Positions 37,826 to 46,311 of a stretch of DNA of 64,000 nt are shown in pieces. The stretch is from Pedobacter petrophilus (GTDB lineage: Bacteria; Bacteroidota; Bacteroidia; Sphingobacteriales; Sphingobacteriaceae), in the NCBI RefSeq assembly GCF_009674725.1, contig NZ_WKKH01000014.1, positions 54,421-118,420 of the forward strand, read 5' to 3'. The notes beneath the pieces were generated by a model. That model was not told the origin of the DNA. It did no database searches and was given only the letters and a program-made list of their open reading frames with translations. Position 1 is the first letter of the stretch; each line of letters opens with the position of its first letter. The position numbers and the translations under genes are program-made.

Positions 37826-38635
37826 ATGAATGTAATTTCAAAAGAAAATTTTTCAAAAGCAACCGGCATTTGTAATGTTCCTATTCCTGGTCTTGCTTCT
37901 TTTTTAATGAAGTTTTTGAAAATTAATGATTTCAATGGAATGATTAAGGATGCAAATTCTTTAGAAGGAGAAAAATTTGCAAAACATATTTTAAATGTTT
38001 TGGGAGTAAGCATTCAAATTAGTAATGAAGATTTAGCCCATATCCCAAAAGAAGGTGCTTTTATTGCCATTGCAAACCATCCATATGGTGCAATAGAATC
38101 CTTGGCCCTATTAAGTACCCTTGCCAATCAACGTCCTGACACTATGTTTATGGGGAACTTTTTGTTAAAAAAGATTCCAAATCTCGAAAAATGCATCATT
38201 GCGGTTAATCCATTTGAAAAAGTGCAGGATTCATCAAGCATCAGCGGATTAAAAACAACGTTGAAAGTGTTGAAAGACGGAAGCCCGGTAGCCATTTTTC
38301 CTGCTGGTGAAGTATCCTCCTATAAATTTAGAAAAAACCAGATTACCGACAAAGAATGGCATCCGGTAGTGGGTAAAATTATTTCAAAAGCCAATGTTCC
38401 TATCTTACCGATTTATTTTCATGGCAATAACGGAATTTTCTTTAGCCTGTTAAAACTGATCCATCCATCGTTACAAACGGCAAAGCTGATCTCTGAACTA
38501 TTTAATAAAAACGGGCATCAATTAAAAATCAGCATCGGAAAACCCATCAACCTGATTGATATTAATGATAAAAACTGTAACAATTCATTACTAAAAGAAC
38601 TCCGAGACAGGCTTTATTCTTTAAGAAAAAACTAA
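37826..38635 (+). CDS. PlsC-type acyltransferase, half-length OlsF paralogue
   Basis: A 269-residue protein clearly duplicated from the N-terminal half of the OlsF-like neighbour: both share the start pattern (FSKATGI / FAKATKI), AIANHPYG, NFLLKKIPNLE, AVNPFEKVQ-SSSISGLKTT, FPAGEVSS and PIYFHGNNG. The OlsB-like half is absent and the gene ends cleanly, so it is a complete single-domain protein, not a truncation by mutation. The NHPYGAIES motif differs from the partner's GGVEG, so the acceptor may differ. It may supply extra O-acyltransferase activity to aminolipids or act on lysophospholipids. Confidence 0.8.
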   Translation: MNVISKENFSKATGICNVPIPGLASFLMKFLKINDFNGMIKDANSLEGEKFAKHILNVLGVSIQISNEDLAHIPKEGAFIAIANHPYGAIESLALLSTLANQRPDTMFMGNFLLKKIPNLEKCIIAVNPFEKVQDSSSISGLKTTLKVLKDGSPVAIFPAGEVSSYKFRKNQITDKEWHPVVGKIISKANVPILPIYFHGNNGIFFSLLKLIHPSLQTAKLISELFNKNGHQLKISIGKPINLIDINDKNCNNSLLKELRDRLYSLRKN

Positions 38636-38764
38636 GATTATCCCTACTTCCTGAACAACCTTCATGTTAATTTCTTATTAAAGATAGCGTTCGCCTTAAC
38701 ATAAAGAAATTATTGCTTTTATGTTAAAAAAAGGTAAATTTAATGTAACCAAATATGGAGCGAT

Positions 38765-39973
38765 TTGAAAAGAGGGATATCAACATATTTTTTAAAGACT
38801 TTTTTGTTCACCTGCCTAATGATGAATTTCATTATGGCAAAAGGACAAAATTATGCTTTTGATTTTTATGATGGCACTTTCAATTTCAATGCTGATTCTT
38901 CTTTATTTGTTCCGGTTTCAAAAGATGCTTCAGCAGCAGCAGTGAACAGTTTTTACGCAAAAATATCTGCAGGTGATTATGATCAACTCATTTCTAATCT
39001 TAAAACTTATCAGGACAAATACCACCTGAACGATTGGATTTATTACCAGTTAATCCGAAAAGTAGCGGAGCAGATCAGCCCAAAATCTGAAAACTATTTT
39101 CGATACACGTTATACAAATGGTTCCTTTTAAACAAATGTGGTTATGACGCAAGGCTTGCTGTGGGCAATAACCAGGTGATCTTTTATGTTAAGAACGATG
39201 AAGACATTAGCGACATCCCTTTTTTTATGATCGACGGCAAAAAGTACATGTGCCTGAATTATCATGATTACGGAAAATTGTTTAAAGAGGCTGATGCTTA
39301 TAAGCCTGTAAACATTCCTATTCCAGAAGCTAAAAATCAATTTTCTTACAAAGTAACCCGGATGCCGGATTTCAAACCGGAACATTATGAAGAGAAAAAG
39401 ATTGAGTTCAGCTATCAGCAAAAAAGCTATCACTTTAAATTAAAGGTTAATGAAGAGGTACAAAGCATTTTCAAAAATTACCCTGTGGTAGACTTTGAAA
39501 GCTACTTTAACATCCCATTAAGCAGGGAAACTTACAGCTCTCTCATCCCTACTTTAAACGAGAATTTGAAGAAAATGGATCAACAAAAAGGAATTGATTA
39601 TTTAATGCGGTTTACCCGCTATGCATTTTTGTATGAAGATGATAGTGAAAATTTTGGAAAGGAAAAACGCAATGCACCAGAGCAAACTTTAATAAGCAAA
39701 TACAGCGATTGTGATGACCGGGCTGCGCTTTTCTTCTATCTGGTTAAAGAGATTTATAACCTGCCAATGGTTGCCGTGCTTTACCCGGAACACCTAACTA
39801 TAGCTGTAAATCTAGCTAAGCCAGTTGGCAACACCGTAAATTATAATGGTAAACAATATTCATTTTGTGAACCAACACCTCAGGCTCAGGATCTAAAAAT
39901 CGGGCAGGTTGCTTCAAAACTTAAACACCTGAAATACGAAATCGTATATGCCTACGAACCAATAAAAAAGTGA
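38765..39973 (+). CDS. Secreted transglutaminase-like protein
   Basis: A 402-residue protein with a signal peptide (STYFLKTFLFTCLMMNFIMA, then KGQ). The C-terminal third has SDCDDRAALFFYLVKEIYNLP and, 25 residues on, PEHLTIAV, spaced like the Cys and His of transglutaminase-like papain-fold enzymes. The N-terminal two thirds resemble no family I know. The start is a TTG; the ATG at 38755 is in another frame. It could be a protease or amide-bond enzyme of the envelope, but no substrate is suggested by context. Confidence 0.65.
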   Translation: MKRGISTYFLKTFLFTCLMMNFIMAKGQNYAFDFYDGTFNFNADSSLFVPVSKDASAAAVNSFYAKISAGDYDQLISNLKTYQDKYHLNDWIYYQLIRKVAEQISPKSENYFRYTLYKWFLLNKCGYDARLAVGNNQVIFYVKNDEDISDIPFFMIDGKKYMCLNYHDYGKLFKEADAYKPVNIPIPEAKNQFSYKVTRMPDFKPEHYEEKKIEFSYQQKSYHFKLKVNEEVQSIFKNYPVVDFESYFNIPLSRETYSSLIPTLNENLKKMDQQKGIDYLMRFTRYAFLYEDDSENFGKEKRNAPEQTLISKYSDCDDRAALFFYLVKEIYNLPMVAVLYPEHLTIAVNLAKPVGNTVNYNGKQYSFCEPTPQAQDLKIGQVASKLKHLKYEIVYAYEPIKK

Positions 39974-40004
39974 TTACGCTTCCATACTTTCGCTACGAAA
40001 TAGA

Positions 40005-40031
40005 TTAACTTAATGTTAACAAAATGTTATC
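40005..40031 (+). promoter_or_regulatory. Pho-box-like array before the 91-residue protein gene
   Basis: TTAAC at 40005, TTAAC at 40016 and TTATC at 40027, at exact 11-bp steps. A second pair, TTAAA (40062) and TTAAC (40073), has the same step. No -7 box lies at the expected 10-12 bp. Confidence 0.55.
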
Positions 40032-40114
40032 TTATCAATAAGCAGTCAAACTGTTATGCATTTAAACTACTTTTAACGATTAAATCAAACGTTGTTATTA
40101 CATTATAAATCATC

Positions 40115-40390
40115 ATGGCGGCTATCATATATACTATTGTTAAAGAGTTTTTTGTCAATATTCATGGCCATCCGGTAAAGGCAAGAATTATGTCTCCGAT
40201 AAATGATCAACAATCTTTCACCTTTCAGGTAAGTCTTCATTTTAAAAGCAAAAGTGACTCAGATCCGAACGAACCAGCTTCTACATTTACCTCTTATGCC
40301 AATACCGAAAGACATTTATTAGGTTACCTGGAAGCTTTTCAAAACACCTTAGATTTAGGTGGCGTTATTGCAGAAGGAGCAAAATTTTAA
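40115..40390 (+). CDS. Small protein, unknown function
   Basis: A 91-residue protein with no signal peptide: MAAIIYTIVKEFFVNIHGHPVKARIM, then a polar segment with SDSDPNEPAS, and a C-terminal helix (RHLLGYLEAFQNTLDLGG). I do not recognise a family. It is preceded by TTAAC-type phased boxes, and its 3' end overlaps by 4 bp the end of a tiny convergent gene. Confidence 0.6.
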   Translation: MAAIIYTIVKEFFVNIHGHPVKARIMSPINDQQSFTFQVSLHFKSKSDSDPNEPASTFTSYANTERHLLGYLEAFQNTLDLGGVIAEGAKF

Positions 40391-40539
40391 ATATTTTCTT
40401 TATCATCCTTTTCTGGTGGAAGTTCCGTATCAATCACTTCCTGTTCGAACTTCTTTTTATCCTTTAAATTTCTTTTGATTAAAAAAGCAATAAGGATAAT
40501 CATTAAAACGGATACTGTGAGGATTATAGGGTAATTCAT
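40387..40539 (-). CDS. Tiny membrane protein, 50 residues
   Basis: An ATG at 40539 opens 50 codons: MNYPIILTVSVLMIILIAFL, then a positively charged stretch KRNLKDKKKFEQE, then an acidic tail DTELPPEKDDKENI. One membrane helix with a cytoplasmic basic then acidic tail is a pattern I know from small Bacteroidota proteins. The hydrophobic-basic-acidic order and the lack of stops make chance unlikely. Confidence 0.6.
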   Translation of the reverse strand: MNYPIILTVSVLMIILIAFLIKRNLKDKKKFEQEVIDTELPPEKDDKENI

Positions 40540-40622
40540 ATCAGCTAGATTTAATGGTTAACCTCTAGTTTTAGCAACCAATTTACAGTAAATATTTTAT
40601 ATGTTAACTCCCATACACAGAG

Positions 40623-40669
40623 TTAACATAATCATAATATTAATTTAACTTCCCGATCTTTTATCTTTG
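40623..40669 (+). promoter_or_regulatory. Pho-box-like promoter of the lysine-rich protein gene
   Basis: TTAAC (40623), ATAAT (40634) and TTAAC (40645) at 11-bp steps, then 12 bp and a perfect -7 TATCTTTG (40662-40669), 21 bp before the ATG. No -33 TTG, as expected for an activated promoter. Confidence 0.65.
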
Positions 40670-40690
40670 GGAAAATCCAAAATAAGTTAA

Positions 40691-41005
40691 ATGAAGAAGC
40701 ATAAATCTAAGTCGAAGAATAGTTCGGCGAGTAAAAAAACACGTAAAGAATTAGAAACCAAATTAACAACTGCATTTAACGAGGTTATCGCTCAATTTGG
40801 TAAAGCAAAAAAAACTGAAAAGGTAGTAGAGAAGTTCACCAAGCAACTTTTGAAAAAAATCTCTTTGAAGCCTTTAAATGATTCGATTGAACCTTTTATA
40901 AAACAAGAAGAAACCTTGGTTATCGCTTCTAAAGAAAAGGTAACTAAACCAATTGCTACTAAAAAAGTAAAGGCTCCGGTAGTGGAAACACCAGAATCGA
41001 AATAG
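40691..41005 (+). CDS. Lysine-rich small protein
   Basis: A 104-residue very basic protein: MKKHKSKSKNSSASKKTRKEL, a helical middle (ETKLTTAFNEVIAQFGKAKKTEKVVEKFTKQLLKK) and a Lys/Val/Pro tail with KKVKAPVVE. The tail resembles histone H1-like nucleoid proteins, but this similarity is compositional only and no family is recognised. A promoter with phased TTAAC boxes lies just upstream, so its amount probably changes with growth condition. Confidence 0.65.
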   Translation: MKKHKSKSKNSSASKKTRKELETKLTTAFNEVIAQFGKAKKTEKVVEKFTKQLLKKISLKPLNDSIEPFIKQEETLVIASKEKVTKPIATKKVKAPVVETPESK

Positions 41006-41011
41006 AAAAAA

Positions 41012-41042
41012 ATGCCCTGCTAGTTAAACTAACAGGGCATTT
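41012..41042. terminator. Bidirectional terminator
   Basis: AATGCCCTG / CAGGGCATT arms with an inner TAGTT/AACTA pairing; T7 on the minus strand ends the Oar-like receptor transcript, and a short T-rich stretch on the plus strand may serve the Lys-rich gene. Confidence 0.75.
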
Positions 41043-41059
41043 CGTATTTATAAAAAAAG

Positions 41060-44000
41060 CTAAAAGCTATATCTTAAGCCCAATTGCATCTGGTATCGGG
41101 ATGCAAAAAAGTCTTTTGAATAAGAAGTGACATTACCCTTACTAAATGTATAATTAGGATAAGTAGTTGCACTACCTGCAGAAATCACTTTTCCAGTTGC
41201 ATCTTTTTCAAGAGATAAACCAACATTCGCCATTGAATTGAATGTGTTTGGAGAGAAGTATTGAATTCCCCAATCCTTATTAACCAAATTAGTCAGGTTT
41301 ACGATATCGTAAGTTAAGGTTAACACATGTGGATGTTTTCCCTTTGCTACCTGAATATCCTGTGCAAAACGGAAATCAGCCTGAACATTCCAAGGTGTAC
41401 GTGCAGCATTACGTTCCGTAAATTGTCCTCTGCGTGTACTTAAATATTTATCTGCATCTATATAAGCATCAAATGCTGCAGCTTGCGCTTGATTGGCTGA
41501 AGAAAAGAATTTCGATGTTTCACCAACAGTAGGAATATAAGCTAAACTAACTGTTTGTCCGGTATTATTAACCGTAGAATTTACAAACCCTAAAGAGTAA
41601 GGAGCACCAGACTGTGCACTAAAGAAAATAGAGAAGTTACTTACATATTTGCTGTTTTTAGCCCAGTCTAACCTGTAATTCAAGGTTGAAATAATCCGGT
41701 TACGAACATCGAAGTTAGAATATGCCAGACCTGGATTATTAGGACTTAAAGCCTGATTTAACTGCCAGTTAGATTCCATGGAGTTACGGATACCGTTCGC
41801 AATATCTTTTGACTGACCATAAGTGTAGGCAACCATTACATCTAAACCAAAAGGTAAAGATTTACTTACCTGACCAGTTAAGGAGTATTTATAACCCTGA
41901 TCAGTATTTGACAATAAATAAGCATTTGTATATTTTGAATTAATTTTTGCGCCTGAATAAATTGGCTGCTGATGCTGTGTATCATAAGCCATGTAAGTTG
42001 GATTATCTACGTAGTTAATTTGCTGGAAAGCAACATCCTTAATAACTTTGCTGTAAATACCCTCTACAGTAAATTTCCAGTTGTCTTGCGTTTTGAAATC
42101 AAAGGCTAAGTTACTTCTCCATGCTTTTGGCATTTTGAAATTATTATCCACTAAATCTACTTGTGTTGCGCCATTTGCATCGTTAATGTTTACACCTTGT
42201 TTAGCGGCATATCCAGCTTCGCCATTTCCACCTAAAGCATCTTTAATTGGATCGCTACCTGGTACTTGCGTCACCACCTTGTTTCCTGTTGCAGGTTTAA
42301 GATCATAAGCACCATAGTTTACACCATTATTATAATAAGCGTAACCTAACCAGGCAAAAGGTACACGACTGGTAAATAAACCACTACCACCGCGTACAAT
42401 TAAACTTTGATCACCCAATGCATCGAAATTAAAACCTAATCTCGGTGAAATCTGAACTTTGTTTAAAAACTTATTAGTAATGGCTGAAGGTTGGGTATAG
42501 GTATAAGTTGTACCATAGTTAGGATCAACTGGTGAGTTAGTTGTTTTACTACTCAAAGTTGGCATGGTTGGTAAATCAGCCATATCGAAACGCAAACCTA
42601 ATGTAAGCTTAAATTTATCACTCAAACGCATTTCATCCTGACCATAAGCGCTGTAAAGATTAACATTGAATTTAGCAGTTGGATTGGCCAAAATGTTATC
42701 GCGGGAGTTATCAGCATAATCGAAACTGGTACGAACCCTTTTTGGCCTGTTATTTAAAAAGTCATCAACAGTATCATAAGCTACCCTCCCGTTCCAGGCA
42801 TTCATAAAACCGTAATTAATTTTATAAAATTCGTTGTGCGTACCAACAGTGAAACTATGAATGCCTTTGCTGAATGAATAGTTATCCGTTAACTCAAAAG
42901 TATTTTGTTTCATATTAAAAATACTTGCTTCTCTATCGGTGCCCAGGAAAATAGTACCACCATTCGAGCCAATTTCAATTTGTGGAATAGCAGGATCTGA
43001 AAGAGGCGTACGGAAATCATGCACAGTAGAATAACCTAAAATTAAATTATTGGTGGCTGAATTGTTAAACCTTGTTTTTAAATCAGCAACGGTTGAACTT
43101 TGATTATTATTCTGTTTAAAATCTATCCCCCCAAACCTGAAGTTAGACTGGTCTCTTTCTAAGTTGGTAGCCTTTGAAACGATGGTATTGTTTCTGATGG
43201 TTAACTGTGTACTTTCACTGATGTTCCAATCTAAACGGTTAAAGAACTTATTAGATTAAGAATAGATATTATAATCACCATAAGCACCCGCATCTAAACC
43301 ATAAGCATTTTTCATACGATCTGAGATCTGTTGCGCCTGAGAAAGTGTGATAATACCATCCGGAGAACCGGCACCTAAAATAACCGGATCCTGGCGACGG
43401 GTAATTTCTTCATTGGTAAAGAAAAATAATTTATCTTTTATAATAGGGAAACCTACACGGAAACCGGTTTGGTAATCGTGAAATGCAGAAGGTTCTTTGG
43501 CATTATCGCCAATTTTATTTTTACCGATTAATGAGGCATTGCGGCCATAGCCATAAACAGATCCGGTAACATCATTGGTACCACTACGGGTTACGGCATT
43601 GATACTGCCACCTAAAAAGTTACCTACTTTAACATCATAGGGTGCAAGCAATACCGTTACATCCTGGATGGCATCTAAAGATACAGGATTGGTACGGGTA
43701 CTGCTTCCTGGCATGCCTGAACTACCACTTTGGCCACCTAAAGACGGACTAAAACCAATGGCATCGTTATTAATTGCACCATCAATGGTAACGTTGTTGT
43801 ACCTGAAGTTGGTTCCGCCAAAAGTATTGTCTTTACTGCCCTGAGGGGTAACACGCGTAACATCTTGTAAACTTCTGTTCATGGTTGGCAGGGTTTTAAT
43901 CTGCCCTTCGCCAATACTGGTACCAGCGCCAGATTTTGCAGACCCTTTTTGCCCTTTCACACTCACCTCAGCAAGTTGATTGCCTTGTTCCTGAATGTTA

Positions 44001-44314
44001 ATATCCAACTTTTGATCAGCGCCCAGTGTTAAATATATATTCTCTTTAACTACCGGGCTATAGCCGATATAGGTTACCGTAATTTTGTAAGGACCACCCG
44101 GATTTAAATTTCCAATACGGTAAAGGCCGGTTTCATTTGATGAAGATTTAGAGATGGTTCCGGTTGGCACATGCACCACAACAATTGTGGCACCTGGAAT
44201 GATCCCCTTTTCATCTTTAATTTTTCCATTTATACTGGCTGTTGTAACCTGAGCCTGAGCAGCGGTAACGAACAACAATACCATACTCCATAAGAATAGT
44301 AAACGTGATTTCAT
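41060..44314 (-). pseudogene. Oar-like TonB-dependent receptor broken by one in-frame stop
   Basis: One reading frame from the ATG at 44314 to 41060 would encode about 1084 residues: a signal peptide ending QAQ, a carboxypeptidase-regulatory-like domain (ASINGKIKDEKGIIPGATIVVV), a plug (TLPTMNRSLQDVTRVTP, FRYNNVTIDGAINNDAIG) and a barrel ending in QMQLGLRYSF. A single TAA at 43258-43256, after NIYS, interrupts it; the following codons SNKFFNRLDWNIS continue the same frame at once. A CAA to TAA change would explain it. Oar-like receptors import or secrete unknown ligands. It may be a recent nonsense mutation, a phase or assembly error, or read through. I prefer the ATG at 44314 because an upstream one precedes the expected transcript start. 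Confidence 0.85.
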
Positions 44315-44336
44315 TTTCTGTTGTTTTTGTTTGGTA

Positions 44337-44381
44337 CAAAACAACAAAGACCACGTTAATTTAATGTTAACTAATAATTAA
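44337..44381 (-). promoter_or_regulatory. Pho-box-like promoter of the Oar-like receptor
   Basis: Minus-strand TTAAT (44381-44377), TTAAC (44370-44366) and TTAAC (44359-44355) at 11-bp steps, 10 bp, then TTGTTTTG (44344-44337), which fits TAnnTTTG at 7 of 8. The ATG at 44314 follows. Confidence 0.65.
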
Positions 44382-44587
44382 ATATAATCCATCACTTAAC
44401 ATGAAGTAAATAAATTAGAAATGTTTAGGCAATAGAATGTTAACACCAGAAATGGGCGGACTGATACTGGCTTAATGATGTGTTAAAGCTACTTTTGAAA
44501 GATGAAGTTTTGGTGAAGATTTTATTTGTAAAAAAAATGCGTCAACCGAGGCCCATATTTTATTGATTTTACCTAAATGTACCACAC

Positions 44588-44616
44588 AAAAAAGCCGGAG
44601 CTTATCGCTCCGGCTT
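44588..44616 (-). terminator. Second terminator-like hairpin
   Basis: AAGCCGGAGC / GCTCCGGCTT arms with T6 on the minus strand. It lies about 135 bp beyond the stop of the lipoprotein gene at 44752. The rest of this 404-bp spacer holds AT-rich sequence and the Oar-like gene's promoter. Confidence 0.75.
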
Positions 44617-44702
44617 TCACTTTGTATAAAATCTTTACTAAGATGGGGTTAGCCTTGCTAGTTTTCCATTCAAAATGAAAACAAAATTATGAATCTATAA
44701 AA

Positions 44703-44730
44703 AAGGCCAGATCTTAAGATCTGGCCTCCA
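44703..44730 (-). terminator. Terminator of the receptor-lipoprotein operon
   Basis: A 22-bp perfect palindrome (GGCCAGATCTT and complement), followed by T6 on the minus strand, 23 bp past the stop codon. Confidence 0.85.
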
Positions 44731-44751
44731 TTTTAATTATTTTATCTGCTA

Positions 44752-46281
44752 TTAGTAAGCATTAGTTTGAGGCGTAAAGTTAGCCCAGCCTGCTGTCCAA
44801 TCGGTAGTTCCGAATGCACCACGGTGACTCACTACATCAAAGCCGGTTAAACCTGTAAAACTTGCACCAGCTAATAAGATAGACCCCGTATTTAATGTGA
44901 ATTTCGGTGTTGAACCTAAATCAAAAATACTACCGTCAATACCTAAATCTTGCCATTTTGCATAAGTTTCGTTTGCAAAAGAAGCTGTTTTAAACCAAAC
45001 TTCAATTGCCTGAGCACCAACGTTACCTGTTGATTTAGTTTCAACCCCTATTGGATTTGGAAATGTTGTCGTTCCTCCAGTGCCATAACCATTAGCTCCC
45101 CAGCCATCAACACCTGCAAGAACGTTGTTTTTTAATACCAGTTCTCCATTTGCAGCATTGGCTAAAGTAGTAGAACCATCTATAAACAATCCATTTGGAT
45201 ATGCTGTAAATACAGAGTTATAAATTTTGATTTTATTATTTCTTCTTAAATGCATTGCATTTTGAAACTGAGTAGAAATCGTTTTATTTCTATCCTTTTT
45301 CGGGCCAATAAGCGTTACATTAGAAAACTGTGGAGAAGTATAAGGCGAAACACTTGAACCTGTTCCATCATTATCAACTTCAAAACCATTTGAACCAGAC
45401 TGATCGGCAGAATTTGCGTCGCGGATACCAACTGCAAACTGAACCGTACCACGGAATCCAAAATCAACGTCAAAATCATCATCAAGACCACGGTATGCAA
45501 TTAAATGTTTTGCATTCACTGTTCCGCCAAACCACTCAAAAGCATCATCTAATCCGTACGAACATTGTACATAATCAATAACAGTTCCCGAACCTACTGA
45601 ACCCATTGTTAAGGAGTTAACCTCCTGGTTAGGGTTAATTGGCGTACCTGCATAGTCAATTCTTACATATTTTAAAATACCAGAATTATCTGCATCACTG
45701 GTACCACCATGCCAGCCTTCATAAGCGCCTTCTAATTCTGCTTCGCCACCAGCCTGGTTGTTGGTTGCTTTTCCACATAAAACAACACCGCCCCAATCTC
45801 CTGGTTCACGTAAACCTGCAGCACGTTCTGAGGTAAAAATAATTGGCTGAGATGCCGTACCTTCTGCAATAAGCTTATTTCCTCTTTGTACCACTAAAGT
45901 ACCTTTTGATTCTCTATCGCCAATGATCACTGTACCTGCTTCAATTTCTAAGGTTACACCCTCAACAGCAGCTAACCCAGCTTTGTTTTTTGGATCTCTA
46001 CCTACCCTTACAAAACCATTCAGTCTGTAAATCTTATCTTTTGTCCATTTTGTATTGGTCGTGATGCTGCCATTTTCTACTTCTACAACAGGCTTGGTAA
46101 ATCCGGTAGCCGGATTAGGAACCGTTGTACCTCCTCCTCCTGATCCAAATTCGGCCTCATTATATTCTATGATGGTCGTTTTTTTACATGAACTAAAAAT
46201 TAACGTTCCTGCCAAAACAAACACCATTGTTTTAAGGCCGTTAGTACCAAATTTTGGTTTGTAAAGCTTTTTCATATTCAT
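44752..46281 (-). CDS. Outer-surface lipoprotein with beta-helix domain, receptor partner
   Basis: A 509-residue predicted lipoprotein (lipobox LIFSSC followed by KK). After a Gly/Thr-rich linker comes a long repetitive beta-rich region (GVTLEIEAGTVIIGDRESKG, PIIFTSERAAGLREPGDWGGVVLCG, EVNSLTMGSVGSGTVIDYV) typical of right-handed beta-helix proteins. It starts 30 bp after the TonB receptor gene, so the pair form one operon, as do many receptor and surface lipoprotein pairs in this phylum. It is not a SusD protein. The ligand is unknown; the operon's promoter suggests phosphate-linked control. Confidence 0.75.
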   Translation of the reverse strand: MNMKKLYKPKFGTNGLKTMVFVLAGTLIFSSCKKTTIIEYNEAEFGSGGGGTTVPNPATGFTKPVVEVENGSITTNTKWTKDKIYRLNGFVRVGRDPKNKAGLAAVEGVTLEIEAGTVIIGDRESKGTLVVQRGNKLIAEGTASQPIIFTSERAAGLREPGDWGGVVLCGKATNNQAGGEAELEGAYEGWHGGTSDADNSGILKYVRIDYAGTPINPNQEVNSLTMGSVGSGTVIDYVQCSYGLDDAFEWFGGTVNAKHLIAYRGLDDDFDVDFGFRGTVQFAVGIRDANSADQSGSNGFEVDNDGTGSSVSPYTSPQFSNVTLIGPKKDRNKTISTQFQNAMHLRRNNKIKIYNSVFTAYPNGLFIDGSTTLANAANGELVLKNNVLAGVDGWGANGYGTGGTTTFPNPIGVETKSTGNVGAQAIEVWFKTASFANETYAKWQDLGIDGSIFDLGSTPKFTLNTGSILLAGASFTGLTGFDVVSHRGAFGTTDWTAGWANFTPQTNAY

Positions 46282-46311
46282 TTTTTTGTTTTTTTATATC
46301 TTTTGATTGTG

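Noticed and set aside
44315..44347. Longer start of the Oar-like receptor from 44347
   Set aside because: It would put 11 polar residues before a normal signal peptide and would start upstream of the -7 box at 44344-44337.
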